In this document: positions 31,342 through 42,369 of the stretch, piece after piece | Position numbering within the stretch: position 1 is the first letter of the stretch | Layout of the letters: each line of letters starts with the position of its first letter | Source: Pomphorhynchus laevis | Lineage: Eukaryota; Acanthocephala; Palaeacanthocephala; Echinorhynchida; Pomphorhynchidae | Direction: 5' to 3' | Length of the DNA stretch: 64,000 nt | NCBI GenBank assembly: GCA_012934845.2 | Contig: WNNJ02003526.1 | Coordinates: forward strand, 186,001-250,000 | Made by a program: the position numbers and the translations under genes | The notes under the pieces: model-generated | What the model saw: only the letters and a program-made list of their open reading frames with translations | Told to the model about the DNA's origin: nothing | The model's database searches: none

Positions 31342-32330
31342 TTGGTAAATGTGTGTAACCGGTCGTTTAAGGTTGGTTATTGTAATTTGCGAAGCTTACT
31401 TTGCAATTTAGACGGATTTCGCTGCTATATGACGACATCAAATTACCATGTTTTTGCAATTTCTAAAACTTGGCTTCACGATAATATCATTGAAAATATA
31501 TTGAACGTAGATGGTTATCGTATCATTCGTGTAGACAGAGCGTCGCAGCGTAGGGGTGGAGGAGTCGCTTTATATATTAAATCCAACATCATGTAGATAA
31601 CATAACGCAGTACTTTAATCAATGTGGAACTTGTGAACTCGTATTTGCAAGTATGTCAGTAACGCATATGCAGTTCACTCTTAGTGTTCTATATAGAACT
31701 CCTCAAGCTGACTGCATGGCTAAGGAGTTTTGTGAATTAGGTAGGAGTGCGTTCAGTTGTTCAAGTACATGCATTTTGGTTGATGACTTCAGCATTCCCG
31801 GTGTTGGTATTCGCGTGGATAATTCGTCTCGGCAATTCGGATGTGCCTTGATAGGAAGCTATAGGAATTTATGGATAGGGAACTTTTGCTTTTTCAGCAT
31901 GTTGATTTTCATACAAGGTTATCTTCATCGTATTCTTCAGTTCTCGATCTTATCTTTTCACATACAATTAACGACATTTATGACCTATGCGAGTAGCAGC
32001 GATCACTGCTTTATAAAGTTTAGTGTCAATATAGCCGGTGCTCAATTAGGCGACAATGCTGAGCCTGTATTATCAAAGCGCATGTGGCATAGTGTGAACG
32101 AATCTAATCTCTTAGAATTTGCATCCTCTGTTGCATTTGACAATTTCAGTTCAGATGTTAGTACGCGTTGACAGTCAATTCGTGACTGCTTATTAATGAT
32201 ATCAGACCATTTTGCTCCGAGGAAGCAAATCGTGCCATCTAAACGGAATAAACCTGCATGGTTTAACTTCGAACTGAAAACACTAATAAGACGACATAAT
32301 TGTCTTTTCCAATACTACGTATTACACGTA
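31342..32330 (+). pseudogene. CR1-like LINE endonuclease fragment
   Basis: Endonuclease without RT. FKVGYCNLRSLLCNL (NxRS block), YHVFAISKTWLHDNI (ETWL block with Lys for Glu), GYRIIRVDRASQRRGGGVAL (the RxxRxGGGVA block), LSVLYRTP, LVDDFSIPG (GDFN block altered to DDFS), SSSDHCFIKF (SDH block), then the linker DHFAPRKQIVPSKRNKPAWF. Order and motifs match family K (37-41 kb), but it is a separate, diverged copy. It ends where REL copy G begins. Confidence 0.65.
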
Positions 32331-32980
32331 GACTCCTCGATGTTGCTCTTATCGGGTCGATGATATGATGATCGCGATCCACGAATACATCGGGAAGTCA
32401 TTCTTGCAAGAAGTATACCCAGGCGAGAACGTAATTTGGATATTATGTCTGTATACCTCGCACTTGTTTTCCGTGTTTCAAGAGTAGCAATCCGATTCAA
32501 GAGTGATGTGGTACCTTTACCGGTGCCGCCAAAACTTGAAAACACTACGGGGAGGAAGGAAGCGTGTTCTATTGTCGTTACCCTTTCAAGATACTTGATA
32601 CGTTTTCGCTGCTCATGATATTCAAAACACAATTCTGTAGATCTTCTGGAGTTTGACGGAGCAAACGCATTAAAAATGCAGACGTCAATAAAAGTGCGCT
32701 CCGTTCTATCTCCAAATATACCTGAGCAGGCTATGTCTGATCTTGACTCATGGTCTGTAGTTGTAGATTCATTTTCAAAGACTGTATCAGGGGGTAACTG
32801 ACTAAAGATTGGTTCTATCGTGACACTTGAACATATTTCAGTCAGTGAGTTTGCGATAAAGTCTCGGACCACGTCGTGCCTCATAGACGGAAGACCTCCC
32901 AAGGGACATGAAAGTGAGTGAGCAAAAGGTGTTTTCAACACATTGACATGTCTTTGGAGTATTAGCTGGTGGCAAACCAT
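32315..32980 (-). pseudogene. REL nuclease domain (copy G)
   Basis: 221 residues. HSLSCPLGGLPSMRHDVVRD (about 21-40) is the end of the Cys/His cluster followed by RHDxVRD; SRSDIACSGIFGDRTERTFI (about 79-98) and DVCIFNAFAPSN hold the catalytic RSD and Asp of the restriction-like fold; IEHASFLPVVFSSFGGTGKG and SKLRSRLGILLARMTSRCIRGSRS form the conserved C-terminus. The whole nuclease is in one frame; residues expected for catalysis look present. The preceding Cys pair is in the overlapping frame 32838-33185. Confidence 0.7.
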
Positions 32981-33494
32981 ATCTCGCAGCTACTGAATCC
33001 TTAAATTCGTCATTGCTTTGTCTTGTGTTTTTGTCGTGCGTAGGATATGATAACCAGGCTGACGCGGCAGCCACAGATGCGTGCTCGATGGAGGTTCTTG
33101 TCTGCTGTTCAGTATTCTCTAAAACTGTTGCGCGTGTGGCTCTACCCATTGAAATCATTTGGTCCCGAATACTTTTAAGTACCACTTCTTGTTGCGAATT
33201 AAGTTCATCTCCAGATTACCCAGCTAGGCATGGAGCACAGATAGATAATGATGCCTCGTACTCGATGCGTGATGACAGCGATGGGTCGCGAATTGATAAA
33301 TCACCATTCCTGAAACTTAAGCAATAAGCTCTCCATAGATTTCATTTGTTCGCCAGGTTAATATCAAATAATTTCGAAAACGTATCCCGTATCGAGTCTG
33401 CTAAGGGGACAAGCCAGTCGTCTAAGCATTTACATGATCTCTGTAAATGTGTCCATCTATGCTGTAGTGACCTTATAAATACCACGTAAGCGGT

Positions 33495-33815
33495 TTAAAT
33501 ATCCGAAATGCCTATAGTAGCCAATCGATCCAAAACTAAGGAATAGCAGGAGACAAAAGACCTAATATACTGTTCAGTAAACTGGTAATTACCGATCGGG
33601 GATCCTAAGACTTTCAGTCCATTCTCGACAACGGTTACCTCAGTGTCTTCAAATTCTCGATTAAGGTCTGCGACATCATTTGCGTTAGCGTATATTTTAC
33701 ATTTTGCGGCATTTATATGGTAACCATAGCGAGGCCCTACTTCACGTAATTTATTGAACATTTTTCTTACTTGTTTTGGAGTACCTACCAAATTACCATT
33801 GTCTGCGCACCACAA
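33495..33815 (-). pseudogene. REL-type RT palm fragment (copy G)
   Basis: 106 residues. WCADNGNLVGTPKQV corresponds to WYADDGxLVGTP of copies E and F, so the second catalytic Asp reads Asn and the Tyr reads Cys. GYHINAAKCKIY is motif D, LKVLGSPIGNYQ motif E. Catalysis is therefore not expected even apart from the truncation. Confidence 0.75.
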
Positions 33816-34071
33816 CTGGTCAACATTTGGGTTATTTTCTTTCCGTCATAGTATTAACGTATGGTTGCTGCGGCGAAGGTTGCCATCGAGAATACGTCAC
33901 CTTGTGTGAAACCTTTCGATGATTCAATAAATTCTTCCCCTGTAGCAAGTAAAGAAGGTTAAAATAAATCTTGGTTATTAAAACTCTTACAATCAAATTA
34001 CACAAATTACAATTGAAATTCTTAGCTGCTAACTAACGACTGCTTACATTACTTACACTGAGGGAGTGACA

Positions 34072-34449
34072 ATGCCTCGTGGCAAACCGTCTACAAGTAG
34101 ACCATGCTGCTCTTGTAACACTGATGCAGCAAGATGCAAAGGTTGCCGGTGCGCAAAAGCAGGCTCGAACTGCATAAACTGCAGAGCTCCGAACTGTACT
34201 AGAAAGACGAAAACTGTATACAATGACCCTGTTCATCAACCTAGAGCAAATACTACCGATAAAGTGCTAGAAATGCATAATGCAACAAACGTCGATTCTA
34301 TCGCCGAAGTCTCGAGCGCGTGTGCCTTGTCACCAATCAATTATGCTACCAATCAGAATCTATTTTGGAGCACTGGTTTTACGGAGGTAATAAAATGGAT
34401 CCCAAATCATTTTGTGCTTCCCAAATGTGGCGCCAGTTCGATCCTCTAG
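34072..34449 (+). pseudogene. REL-type LINE N-terminal CXC domain (copy E)
   Basis: The first ATG at 34072 is taken as the start: MPRGKPSTSRPCCSCNTDAA, then RCKGCRCAKAGSNCINCRA, PNCTRK. Spacing C-x-C-x6-C-x2-C-x-C-x6-C-x2-C-x4-C resembles the CXC (tesmin/TSO1-like) DNA-binding fold and is shared with copy F (41924). In this REL group such a Cys cluster is usual at the N-terminus and may guide target choice (inference). A frameshift near 34430 leads into 34440-34595. Confidence 0.7.
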
Positions 34450-36650
34450 TTCGATCTACCATGCTATGTCAACTGCTATTGCAGAGGCCACCAACGCGGA
34501 AGGTTAACTTACTACGAAAAACCCTAGAAAGAAGATTAACATTACTCAAAGATTTGAAACTTGACGAACTTATGTCCGAAGCATCTTTCCAATAGAAAAT
34601 GAGAAAGGATAACATTCAAAATAAAAAGCTACCAGAATCTTTCGTGATCGAGAAAATAGTTAAATTGATTAAATCTGGAAAATACGGAAAGGCATCAAGG
34701 TTGCTAGACAAAGGACAACACTCAGGAGTTTTGGCTGCTGAAACAATAATTCAAGGCAAAACGGTACTCGAAAAATTAGAAGAACTCCACCCAAGAGCCT
34801 CTGCGGTGAACGAAGACTACCTTCTGAAAGAAAAGATGGCTGGTTGTGTAGATCATCACGACACAAGGTTTTTCGATATCACACCTGATGATATAATTAA
34901 AGCGTCCAAAAGTACCAAGGGATCTGCCGGGCCTTCGGGAGTATGTGCAGATGAGTGGCGTAAATTTCTAACAATACATGGATTAGCCTCAAAACGTCTT
35001 GCCGCAGCGATATGCGGATTTGTAATAAAGATTTCAAGCGAAAAGTTAAATCCAGTAGCGTTACAAGCGTTCACAGTCAGTCGCCTTATACCGCTGGAAA
35101 AGCATAATGGGATTAGACCCATTGGAGTAGGAGAAGTATTGAGACGGATTGCGGGACGTACTGTGTTGTGACTTATTGGAAAAGATGTTAGGAGTGTATG
35201 TGGTTTTACGCAACTTTGTGCAGGCCAAAGATGTGGAACAGAGATTGCTATTCACACGATTCGAGATACGTTTAGCCAATCTTCTGATGAATGCATCTTA
35301 CTAATAGATGCAACCAATGCCTTTAATAACTGCAACCGAAAAATGGCACTGGAAAATATGAAATTCATCTGTCCCGCATTGTCGACGATATTACACAATA
35401 CCTACATTCAACCTTCGATGCTGGTGGTGGATAACTCAATATTAAAATCAACAGAAGGTTTCATACAAGGAGACCATCTCGCCATGGCAGCATTCGCTGC
35501 AGCCTCGATGCCACTAATAGGAAAACTAAAACAAGTAGCTCCAAACGCTAAACACTGTTGGTACGCCGATGATGGAGCGTGCGTGGGCAAACCAAGCGAT
35601 ATAAATAAGGTCTGGAAAGAGCTTAACCGAATAGGACCCGCGTTTGGATTCATAACAAATTCATCAAAATGTACAGTATTGACAGGCAAAACCTGTAATA
35701 TTGATTGTATGGATGAACCCGCGGATGATGGTGTAGATATTCGATGCGATGGAATCAAATACCTCGGGAGCATGATTGGGCTCGAACAATATGTTGAAAC
35801 CGAGATAATCAACAAAGTAACGAATTGGTTAGGTCAAATAGAAAAGCTAAAACAGATTACCGATAGAGACGCCTTCGCCGGATACACTTTGCTAATCAAA
35901 GCTTTGTTACACAAATTTTCATACATTCTTAGAACATGTGAAGTAGCAGATTGTCTTCTAATACCTTTAAAGAATGCGATACTTCATAATCTTTTGCCGG
36001 GAATGCTGGGAATCAACATCCTCGACGATGAGTCAAGTAGAATAGTAGCTTTACCATGCAGATATGGAGGACTTGGTATAGTCGAGTATACTCAAGAATG
36101 CAATAATGAATACGAGAAATCACGCATGATGTATAGGGCTAGTGTAGATAGAGACCACTCAGAAGTTCCCCTAGAAACGACTCAGCATAATGTAGTCAAG
36201 CAGATAAGAGAAATGAACATAATAAAGTTTAACAGAATGGTGACGGAGATTACTAGTAACTCTAAAAATGATTTAAAGACAATTTTATGGAATACCAGCA
36301 TGAAAGGTGCCTACTCGTGGTTAACAGCAGGGTTTGTTGAGGGTTTGTTTATATCCTCCTCAAAATTCCACGACGCGATTTCAATAAGATACGACTGGAA
36401 ACCGAATCGCTATTTGGGTGAGTGTGCGTGTGGAGTGTCTCTAACAACAATACACGCACTTTCATGCAAGACAGGCTGTTTCAACTTCATTCGTCACAAC
36501 AGTGTCGCTAACGAGATTGCTAGATCACTCAAGGAAACCTGTCGACTCGTATGTACAGAACCAGTATTGCTCCCGATTCCAGACACAGTCATTTTTGAAT
36601 CTCAAGCCACATCACGGGACAGAGACAAGATCAGATATAAGATGTACTGG
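34440..36650 (+). pseudogene. REL-type LINE reverse transcriptase (copy E)
   Basis: One reading phase through 34440-36650, broken by TAG at 34593 and TGA at 35169. Motifs in order: FDPLVRSTMLCQLLLQRPP, KSTKGSAGPSGVCADEW, LIPLEKHNGIRPIGVGE (fingers), ECILLIDATNAFNNCNRK (motif A, first Asp), EGFIQGDHLAMAAFA (motif B), KHCWYADDGACVGKP (motif C, Asp pair), GFITNSSKCTVL (D), IKYLGSMIG (E), then the thumb ending RYGGLGIVEY. At about 36420-36500 CACGVSLTTIHALSC and FIRHNSVANEI are the Cys/His cluster and RHNxV block. All catalytic RT residues are present. Confidence 0.85.
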
Positions 36651-37044
36651 CCTCTTCGGGAATCTGACGGAGCGGTCCTTTATGGACGTATGCGTTTTCA
36701 ACAACCTAGCGCCGTCTTATTCCTTGGATACAATGAAGGATCCCTTCAAGTACCATGAAAATCGGAAGCAGGCAAAATATACAGAGCGGATTGCGAAAAT
36801 AGAAAATGCTTCGTTTCACCCATTGATTTTCTCAACTGTTGGTGGTATTGGAAAGATAGCGGACTCGATACTTAAGCGTATATCTTCACTTAAAGCGAGC
36901 AACAACAACCTTTCATATCCCGATTTGATCCGTCAAGAAAGAGCCAGGATTTCACTCCTTATTATAAAATCCACATCGATGGCTATGCGAAACAGGTATC
37001 AAGAACCAGGAACTCTAATTCACGATAAGGACGCACCACTCTAA
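36502..37044 (+). pseudogene. REL nuclease domain (copy E)
   Basis: After a frameshift near 36610 the nuclease is read in the next frame: ETRSDIRCTGLFGNLTERSF and MDVCVFNNLAPSY (catalytic RSD and Asp), KYHENRKQAKYTERIAKIE, ASFHPLIFSTVGGIGKIADS, then ERARISLLIIKSTSMAMRNR to the stop at 37044. All nuclease motifs are visible, as in copy G, so only the frameshift separates RT and REL. Confidence 0.75.
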
Positions 37045-37180
37045 GTCGATTTGTACGATCAACTCCCTTTGAACTAAAAAATCAGAATTTGAATTGCCTG
37101 TTTTGGACCCATTAGAGGGTAACCTTTAAGCTGTCTTATTTTTGAATAATTTATTATAATTAAAAAAAAATTATTCTTAC

Positions 37181-37212
37181 AAGGCTTAGCCATAAGGCTA
37201 TTTTGCCTGATC
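37181..37212 (-). promoter_or_regulatory. K-family 3' hairpin (K1)
   Basis: On the minus strand CAGGCAAAATAGCC-TTAT-GGCTAAG; the AGCC/GGCT stem is shared with 45514-45540, 54052-54067 and, partly, 54791-54817. Likely the 3' recognition structure of the family (inference). Confidence 0.5.
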
Positions 37213-37278
37213 ACAGTTAAAAAAATGATAAAACTAAAAAATAAGAAATGAAGAAAAAGAAGTCAACAAGCAAAAAAA

Positions 37279-40232
37279 TCACTGCAAATATGTCCATGAC
37301 TCGTTTCTCGTCTTCTTGATGATCCATGTCTTTAATAATTTTTTGAACAAATGCAGACCCCGGGCGGAAGCAATTTCCTCAGGCAGATAATTCCAAATAT
37401 TAAGTACCCTGTGCGACAGTCTCCAACATTTTGGATACCTACCATGCCTTGTTTTATAGACAGTTTTGCTGTGACCTCTCAAAATCGATGAACGTAATGT
37501 GATCGAACCACTCGGATAACCGTCTAACCGGTGTACAAGGGCATACATTCCTATTAAGTCAAGAAACAAAAATCGCGATGGCATCGTTTGAATTCTTAGC
37601 AAATCTAATCGAGATGCGTAATCCACTCTCGCATTCGAACATAAACGAGAACCTCGCCTTAGGACTGACTCAATATCTGTCGTTTCTTGTTTGATGACCG
37701 GGAAAGAAACCTGAATTGCATACTCTAAATGCGAACGAACCAACGTGTTAAACAAATTTCTAAAGACATTCGTGGTAATCTTAAGGAATGAGTTATTTAC
37801 AATATATAGAGCACGAGTAGCGCTTTTTATTGCTCTTTCACTATTAAGTTTAGTTTTTAATGATGCCTGCACGATAATTCCTAAATCCCTATGATGTGAT
37901 ACTTCAGTGAGAAGAAAATCTCCGGTATGATATGTAAAATTACTGGATTTTTTACCCATCCTCATAAGTATACACTTATCAACGTTAAGATGTAATCCAG
38001 TAGAGCGGCACCAATCATGAACGTGATCCAAGTCTGCCTGTAAAGAATTACAGTCATCAATATCTCGTATAGCAGTCCAAATTTTAAGATCATCAGCGAA
38101 TGCCAAGTGAGAGTTCTCAATACGTAAGAGTAAATCGTTAAGGAACGTGATGAATAATAGAGGACCTAATGCAGAACCCTGAGGGACACCTGTCGACATA
38201 CTTCTTTCTACAGATAAAAACTCACCAACTCTTACCTTAAACGTACGCAATGAAAGAAAATTTTCAATCCAAGAGCAGATTACACGAGGGACACCGTAGT
38301 GAATTAAGAGTGACACAAGAACTTTATGTGGAACACGATCAAAGGCTTTCGAAAAATCTAAAAATACGACGTCGAGACAAAGTCCTGAGCTTAGTACTTC
38401 CATCCAACTCTCTTGCGGTAAGCAAGTTAGATAGACATAAACGGCCTTGTCTAAATCCGTGTTGAGAATCAGTAAGAATGCTGTTAAAGTTTAGATGCTC
38501 GAGTAGCCTTTTGGCAATAACTCGTTCTAGTAATTTAGAGAGAACATTGGTCAAACTGATAGGACGAAAATCTAAACAAGAAGTTGCTGGCTGTTTTTTA
38601 GGGATTGGTACAACAATAGAAGACTTCCATATTGCAGGAATCCACGAATTGATTAGGCTAAATGAAAATATATGAGCTAAAACACTACTTACGGCAGATC
38701 CAACCGCATTAATTAGGTAAGGTGAAATATCATCTGGACCAGGAGAGCCAAATCGGTTAAGCCTAGTGATTAGGTGCAATACTTCAGATGCACTGATTGG
38801 CTTAACGAGATTCTGAGTAATATTGTGAATGGGATACCATTTAAAGAGTAAATATCCGAAACAATAGTCGACGGAGAATGGAAGCTGTCCGCTAGGCATT
38901 CAGCAATTTCAGACTCAGTAGAATAAGCATATTCACCTGAAGTAATGAATGCTAAATTAGAGGGAAGTATACTTGAATCTTTCACATATGACTAAAAACG
39001 CTTTGGTTGATTCCCGATGCAATTTGCAATACCATCTTCAAATGCTATTCGCTTATGTATTTTCAATCTATTGCAGAGGTCGCGCACGTACCGATACCTA
39101 TCTAAGTTTTCAGGATGGGTTTGTGTAGTAGCCCACAGGGCATTGCGCAGTTTCAACACTGCACGAAGTTCATGATCAAACCACTGAGGGCGAGTGGGTT
39201 TAATGAAAGTTCTCCGTTTCGGAGCGAACTTATCCGACAAATTTAAGAAAACGTCATAAAGAATGATCAGCAGATCTGAAACAGTAGTAGTCATGTAACT
39301 ACGATACAAAATGTTATAGAAATTAGCTAAGAGATGTTGGGTATCCACCCGAGTCCAATTTCGTTTTGGATAACCCAATTTTGACCTACAAACGATCTTG
39401 GACACTAATTTAACGGAGAGAACACAGTGATCACTGTTACCAAGAGGAGGATAATACGCAATACTGTCGATATCTCCAGTACATCTTGTAAACACAAGAT
39501 CTAGAGTAGCACCGTTGACATGAGTTGGTTGTCTACAATGTTGCACTAAAAGTAGGTCAGCAAGAAATAAATCACGAAATTGTTTTGATACGCCTGAGCA
39601 AAGTTGATACCCATTCATATTCCAATCTAGATTCGGAAGGTTGAAGTCACCTAAAAGACAAATCGTTGGGATGGACAAAAATTAGATAAATAATCCTTAA
39701 GCCGATCTGTTATCAAAGTGAAAGATGGAGATCTATAAACAACACAAACATTTAATTTTAACAATTGATGATTAACAGTAAAAGACAGACACTCATATGA
39801 CCACTCGGAATCACAAAGATATGATATATTTGATGTTGAGAGATCGTGTCGAACGAATGCTACAACTCCTCCACCTCGCATACCAGGAAAGCGATCCGCT
39901 CTTATTAACTTATAACCTACAACATTAAACAGATTATCAGAGATGCCACTATGTAACCAAGATTCTGAAATACAGAATATATCATAATGATTATCAGCAA
40001 TATGGTCGAGCAAGAAAGGAAATTGAGATTCAAGACTTCCAACGTTTAAGTAACCAATATGAAGCGGAGTCTCTGATGACGTAAAGGTTTTGCTAGTTTT
40101 ATCATATACCTCAGAAAAATCAATTAAATCATCAAAATTGGAATCAGAATAAAACCCATACTCTAGTTTGGGAGAAGCGGGGTCCAACGTACTGATGGTC
40201 GCCACCGAACTACTTGAAAATTTCTTATGCAT
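37279..40232 (-). pseudogene. K1 ORF2: endonuclease and RT
   Basis: Starts at ATG 40232, overlapping the end of ORF1 by 70 bp in the -1 frame. Endonuclease: HIGYLNVGSLESQF, IFCISESWLHSG, RGGGVVAFVRHD, LLGDFNLPNLDW, GATLDLVFTRC, LGNSDHCVLSV. The RT follows: DFRPISLTNVLSKLLERVIA, DSQHGFRQGRL, VVFLDFSKAFDRVPHKVL (motif A), STGVPQGSALGPLLF (B), HLAFADDLKIW (C), LNVDKCILMRMG (D), and a thumb ending LSHRVLNIWNYLP. All catalytic residues are present. Breaks: frameshifts near 39660, 38950 and 38370, and TAG in place of the Trp codon of KRFWSYVK at about 38993. Confidence 0.85.
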
Positions 40233-41161
40233 AGATTCGTCTCTCCTTTGCTTATTCTACCCTGTAGCTCCTCGCGAGCCTTCCTCAATTTCAAACGCTC
40301 ATCAAAATTAATGTCTCTCAGTATTCTTATAGTAGAATCTTTTAAGAGGTAACCATGATGAAGCAACATCTTAGCGTGGTCAGCAGAACTCAAGACGACC
40401 TTCAATAAGCGAGGTTTCTCTGTTGTACGCTTCCCAAGTCGAATCAAACTCCGAACTTGCAGCTTCATAATTACATTCTTATCATCTTCCTTAAGAAGTC
40501 TGGTAAATACTGCACGCACACGAGAAACGTCTTCATCAACTCTTACTTGGGAGTTGATCATACACGACTCTTCAATTCCACTCAAAATAACATTCATACT
40601 TCTGTCGTAATTCCGAATCCTTACTTTTCTTATATTGGCTGCTCTGCCTGAGGAATTGCCCTCGTCATCAACAATTGCATCGCATGAAGTTACAGTCTTT
40701 CTCAGTTCATAATTTAAATCCCCACTATTTGAAGATTTAGTTCGTCTATGTTTGTAAATCTCAGCCTCTATTCTTTTGTCGGTTAAAAAATTGTCAGGAG
40801 TTTCGTTGGATTCGCGTGAACTCTCATGTACCCGTACTGAACTTACCGTGGCGATATCCTGTATTAACCTCTCTTCAAATACCGAATCGGTATGTCGCAA
40901 TATAGTAACGTTGTTCCTTGAACAAGATGTGTTCTGTGACGATAAATAAGTCATCGGTAAATTACCAGACACTATGTGACACTCATTATCAGCATCATCG
41001 GTAGTGAGCGCATCCAATTTACGACCAGTCACCGCTTCTGAATTTCCAGAGGTCACTGCGGTCTTTGTATCATTGTTCGTTGATGTGAGTTTCGACGACG
41101 AAGAACACTTACTGAACATCTCAGCACAACAGAAACCGCAGAAGAATTTTTTATCAGTCAT
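40163..41161 (-). CDS. K1 ORF1, RNA-binding protein of a CR1-like LINE
   Basis: 332 residues, uninterrupted. N-terminus MTDKKFFCGFCCAEMFSKC has a C-x2-C-C cluster; residues about 20-180 are Ser/Thr/Asn-rich and probably disordered; the C-terminal third (about 190-325) reads NVILSGIEES, VRSLIRLGKRTTEKPRLLKV, a helix-rich KLRKAREELQGRI block and NLCIRNFQVVRW, the pattern of the RRM-like/CTD part of LINE ORF1 proteins (L1 ORF1p type). The homologue in K2 (51842-52941) is split. The stop overlaps the start of ORF2. An open ORF1 in a broken element suggests recent activity. Confidence 0.75.
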   Translation of the reverse strand: MTDKKFFCGFCCAEMFSKCSSSSKLTSTNNDTKTAVTSGNSEAVTGRKLDALTTDDADNECHIVSGNLPMTYLSSQNTSCSRNNVTILRHTDSVFEERLIQDIATVSSVRVHESSRESNETPDNFLTDKRIEAEIYKHRRTKSSNSGDLNYELRKTVTSCDAIVDDEGNSSGRAANIRKVRIRNYDRSMNVILSGIEESCMINSQVRVDEDVSRVRAVFTRLLKEDDKNVIMKLQVRSLIRLGKRTTEKPRLLKVVLSSADHAKMLLHHGYLLKDSTIRILRDINFDERLKLRKAREELQGRISKGETNLCIRNFQVVRWRPSVRWTPLLPN

Positions 41162-41740
41162 TGTATCTTTTTTACTAGATAAAACACTGACCGTCGTCCA
41201 TATATCACAATATTCGTTAACGCACTCTATCTGGAGACTTAAATGCCCTGATTTCTTTGTTGATTTTTTTTACTATTTCCTCGTTGATTGTCCAATATTG
41301 TAATTATTGTATGACCTCTCTTTGCTCTCTCTTTGTAAGTAGTTGGTAATCCAATGTAGTTAATTAAACCAATTTAGTTAGTCTTGTATGAGCTGGACTT
41401 GTAAGTTGTTGGTAAGTAGTTGTAAGTAGTTGGTAAGTAGTTGTAAGTAATTGTAAGTAGTTGGTAATCCAATGTAGTTAATTAATCCAATTTTCCGTTG
41501 TTGTATGTTATATTATTGTATTTATATTGTAAGTAGTTGTTAGTTAGCAGTGTATTTACTTTATTTCTCGAAGTAACGTATGTTATTTGTGTATTTACTT
41601 TAGATTGTATTTACTTTAGATTGTATTTACTTTAGATTGTATTTACTTTAGATTGTATTTACTTTAGATTGTGTTTAAGCTGTTCAAATTTTTTGTTCTC
41701 AATATAATTATTAATAATAATTAATAATTATTTTTATTTT
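41162..41740 (-). promoter_or_regulatory. K1 5' UTR with short tandem repeats
   Basis: Non-coding. A TTGTAAGTAGTTGGTAATCC block occurs at 41332 and 41453 with GTAAGTAGTTG repeats between them; 16-bp TTTACTTTAGATTGTA is repeated five times at 41594-41673. LINE 5' UTRs carry the internal promoter; whether the repeats are promoter parts is unknown. Confidence 0.55.
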
Positions 41741-41923
41741 AATACATACCAAAGCAAATTGTTGATTAAAGCTACTTACAATCTAAAATACATACACTAA
41801 TAACAACAATCGTACATGCATTATAATTCTTACAATCTTACATACTTACAATAAAACTTACAATTTACAAAGTCATCCCCGGATACAAGGGCTCTGACAA
41901 CGAGTCAAGCAACAAGCCAAACA

Positions 41924-42331
41924 ATGGTCCGGGGTTACTTGTCGAATGAAATCATTTGTTGCACCTGCAACGGACCGGCAGCGGTGTGTAAGGGCTGTCG
42001 CTGTGCAAAATCTAAGAAGCATCGCATCAATTGTCGCGCACCGAGGTGCAAAAATAAAATAATTAACTGCCATAACAGAATAATTACACAACAAAATTCA
42101 TCCGTTTCGCATCATGTACAGCAGTCTGCAGCTTCCTGCAACGATGACGGTGTTCATACGTTGCTTCTTGACTCAAATGACGATGTACACAATAGGACGC
42201 GCGTATTTGATCGCATGTCTGTAAACGACATCTACAACCAGGTGATACACTGGAAGCCTAATTTATTTAGACTACCAAAGTGTGCTGCTTCGAAAAGGTT
42301 TGTATTCGAACTTGCCCGCATATACGGATAG
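41924..42331 (+). pseudogene. REL-type LINE N-terminal CXC domain (copy F)
   Basis: Starts MVRGYLSNEIICCTCNGPAA, then VCKGCRCAKSKKHRINCRAP, RCKNK. Same spacing as copy E, with one Cys replaced (SKKHRIN for AGSNCIN). ATG at 41924 sits in ACAATGG. The end (WKPNLFRLPKCAASKRFVFE) matches the conserved KxPxGA block that precedes the RT. A frameshift follows near 42320. Confidence 0.7.
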
Positions 42332-42369
42332 TCTATTTTTCAGTCCGAATCGTCTGTATGGCTATTATT

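Larger units (their letters stand above)
32315..33960 (-). mobile_element. REL-type LINE, copy G (3' part)
   Basis: Minus-strand 5'-truncated copy: RT motif B (GFTQGDV, about 33890-33910), motif C to E (33495-33815), a gap in coding, then the nuclease region (32315-33185). It abuts the plus-strand endonuclease fragment on one side and the 5' end of REL copy E on the other. Confidence 0.75.
33970..37140 (+). mobile_element. REL-type LINE, copy E (most complete)
   Basis: About 3.2 kb: 5' UTR starting with the shared CTTGGTTATTA...CTTACAAT motif (33970-33993), CXC domain (34072-34250), RT (34600-36200), Cys/His cluster and REL (36400-37044), then a 3' UTR that meets the 3' end of K1 tail to tail at about 37140. 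Damage is light: roughly two in-frame stops and two frameshifts over 990 codons, so it is the youngest REL copy here. Confidence 0.85.
37140..41740 (-). mobile_element. CR1-like LINE K1
   Basis: Minus-strand element with 5' UTR (41162-41740, repeat-rich), ORF1 (40163-41161), ORF2 (37279-40232) and a 3' UTR with a hairpin (37181-37212). ORF1 is intact; ORF2 has about three frameshifts and at least one stop. It lies tail to tail with REL copy E and head to head with REL copy F. Confidence 0.85.
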
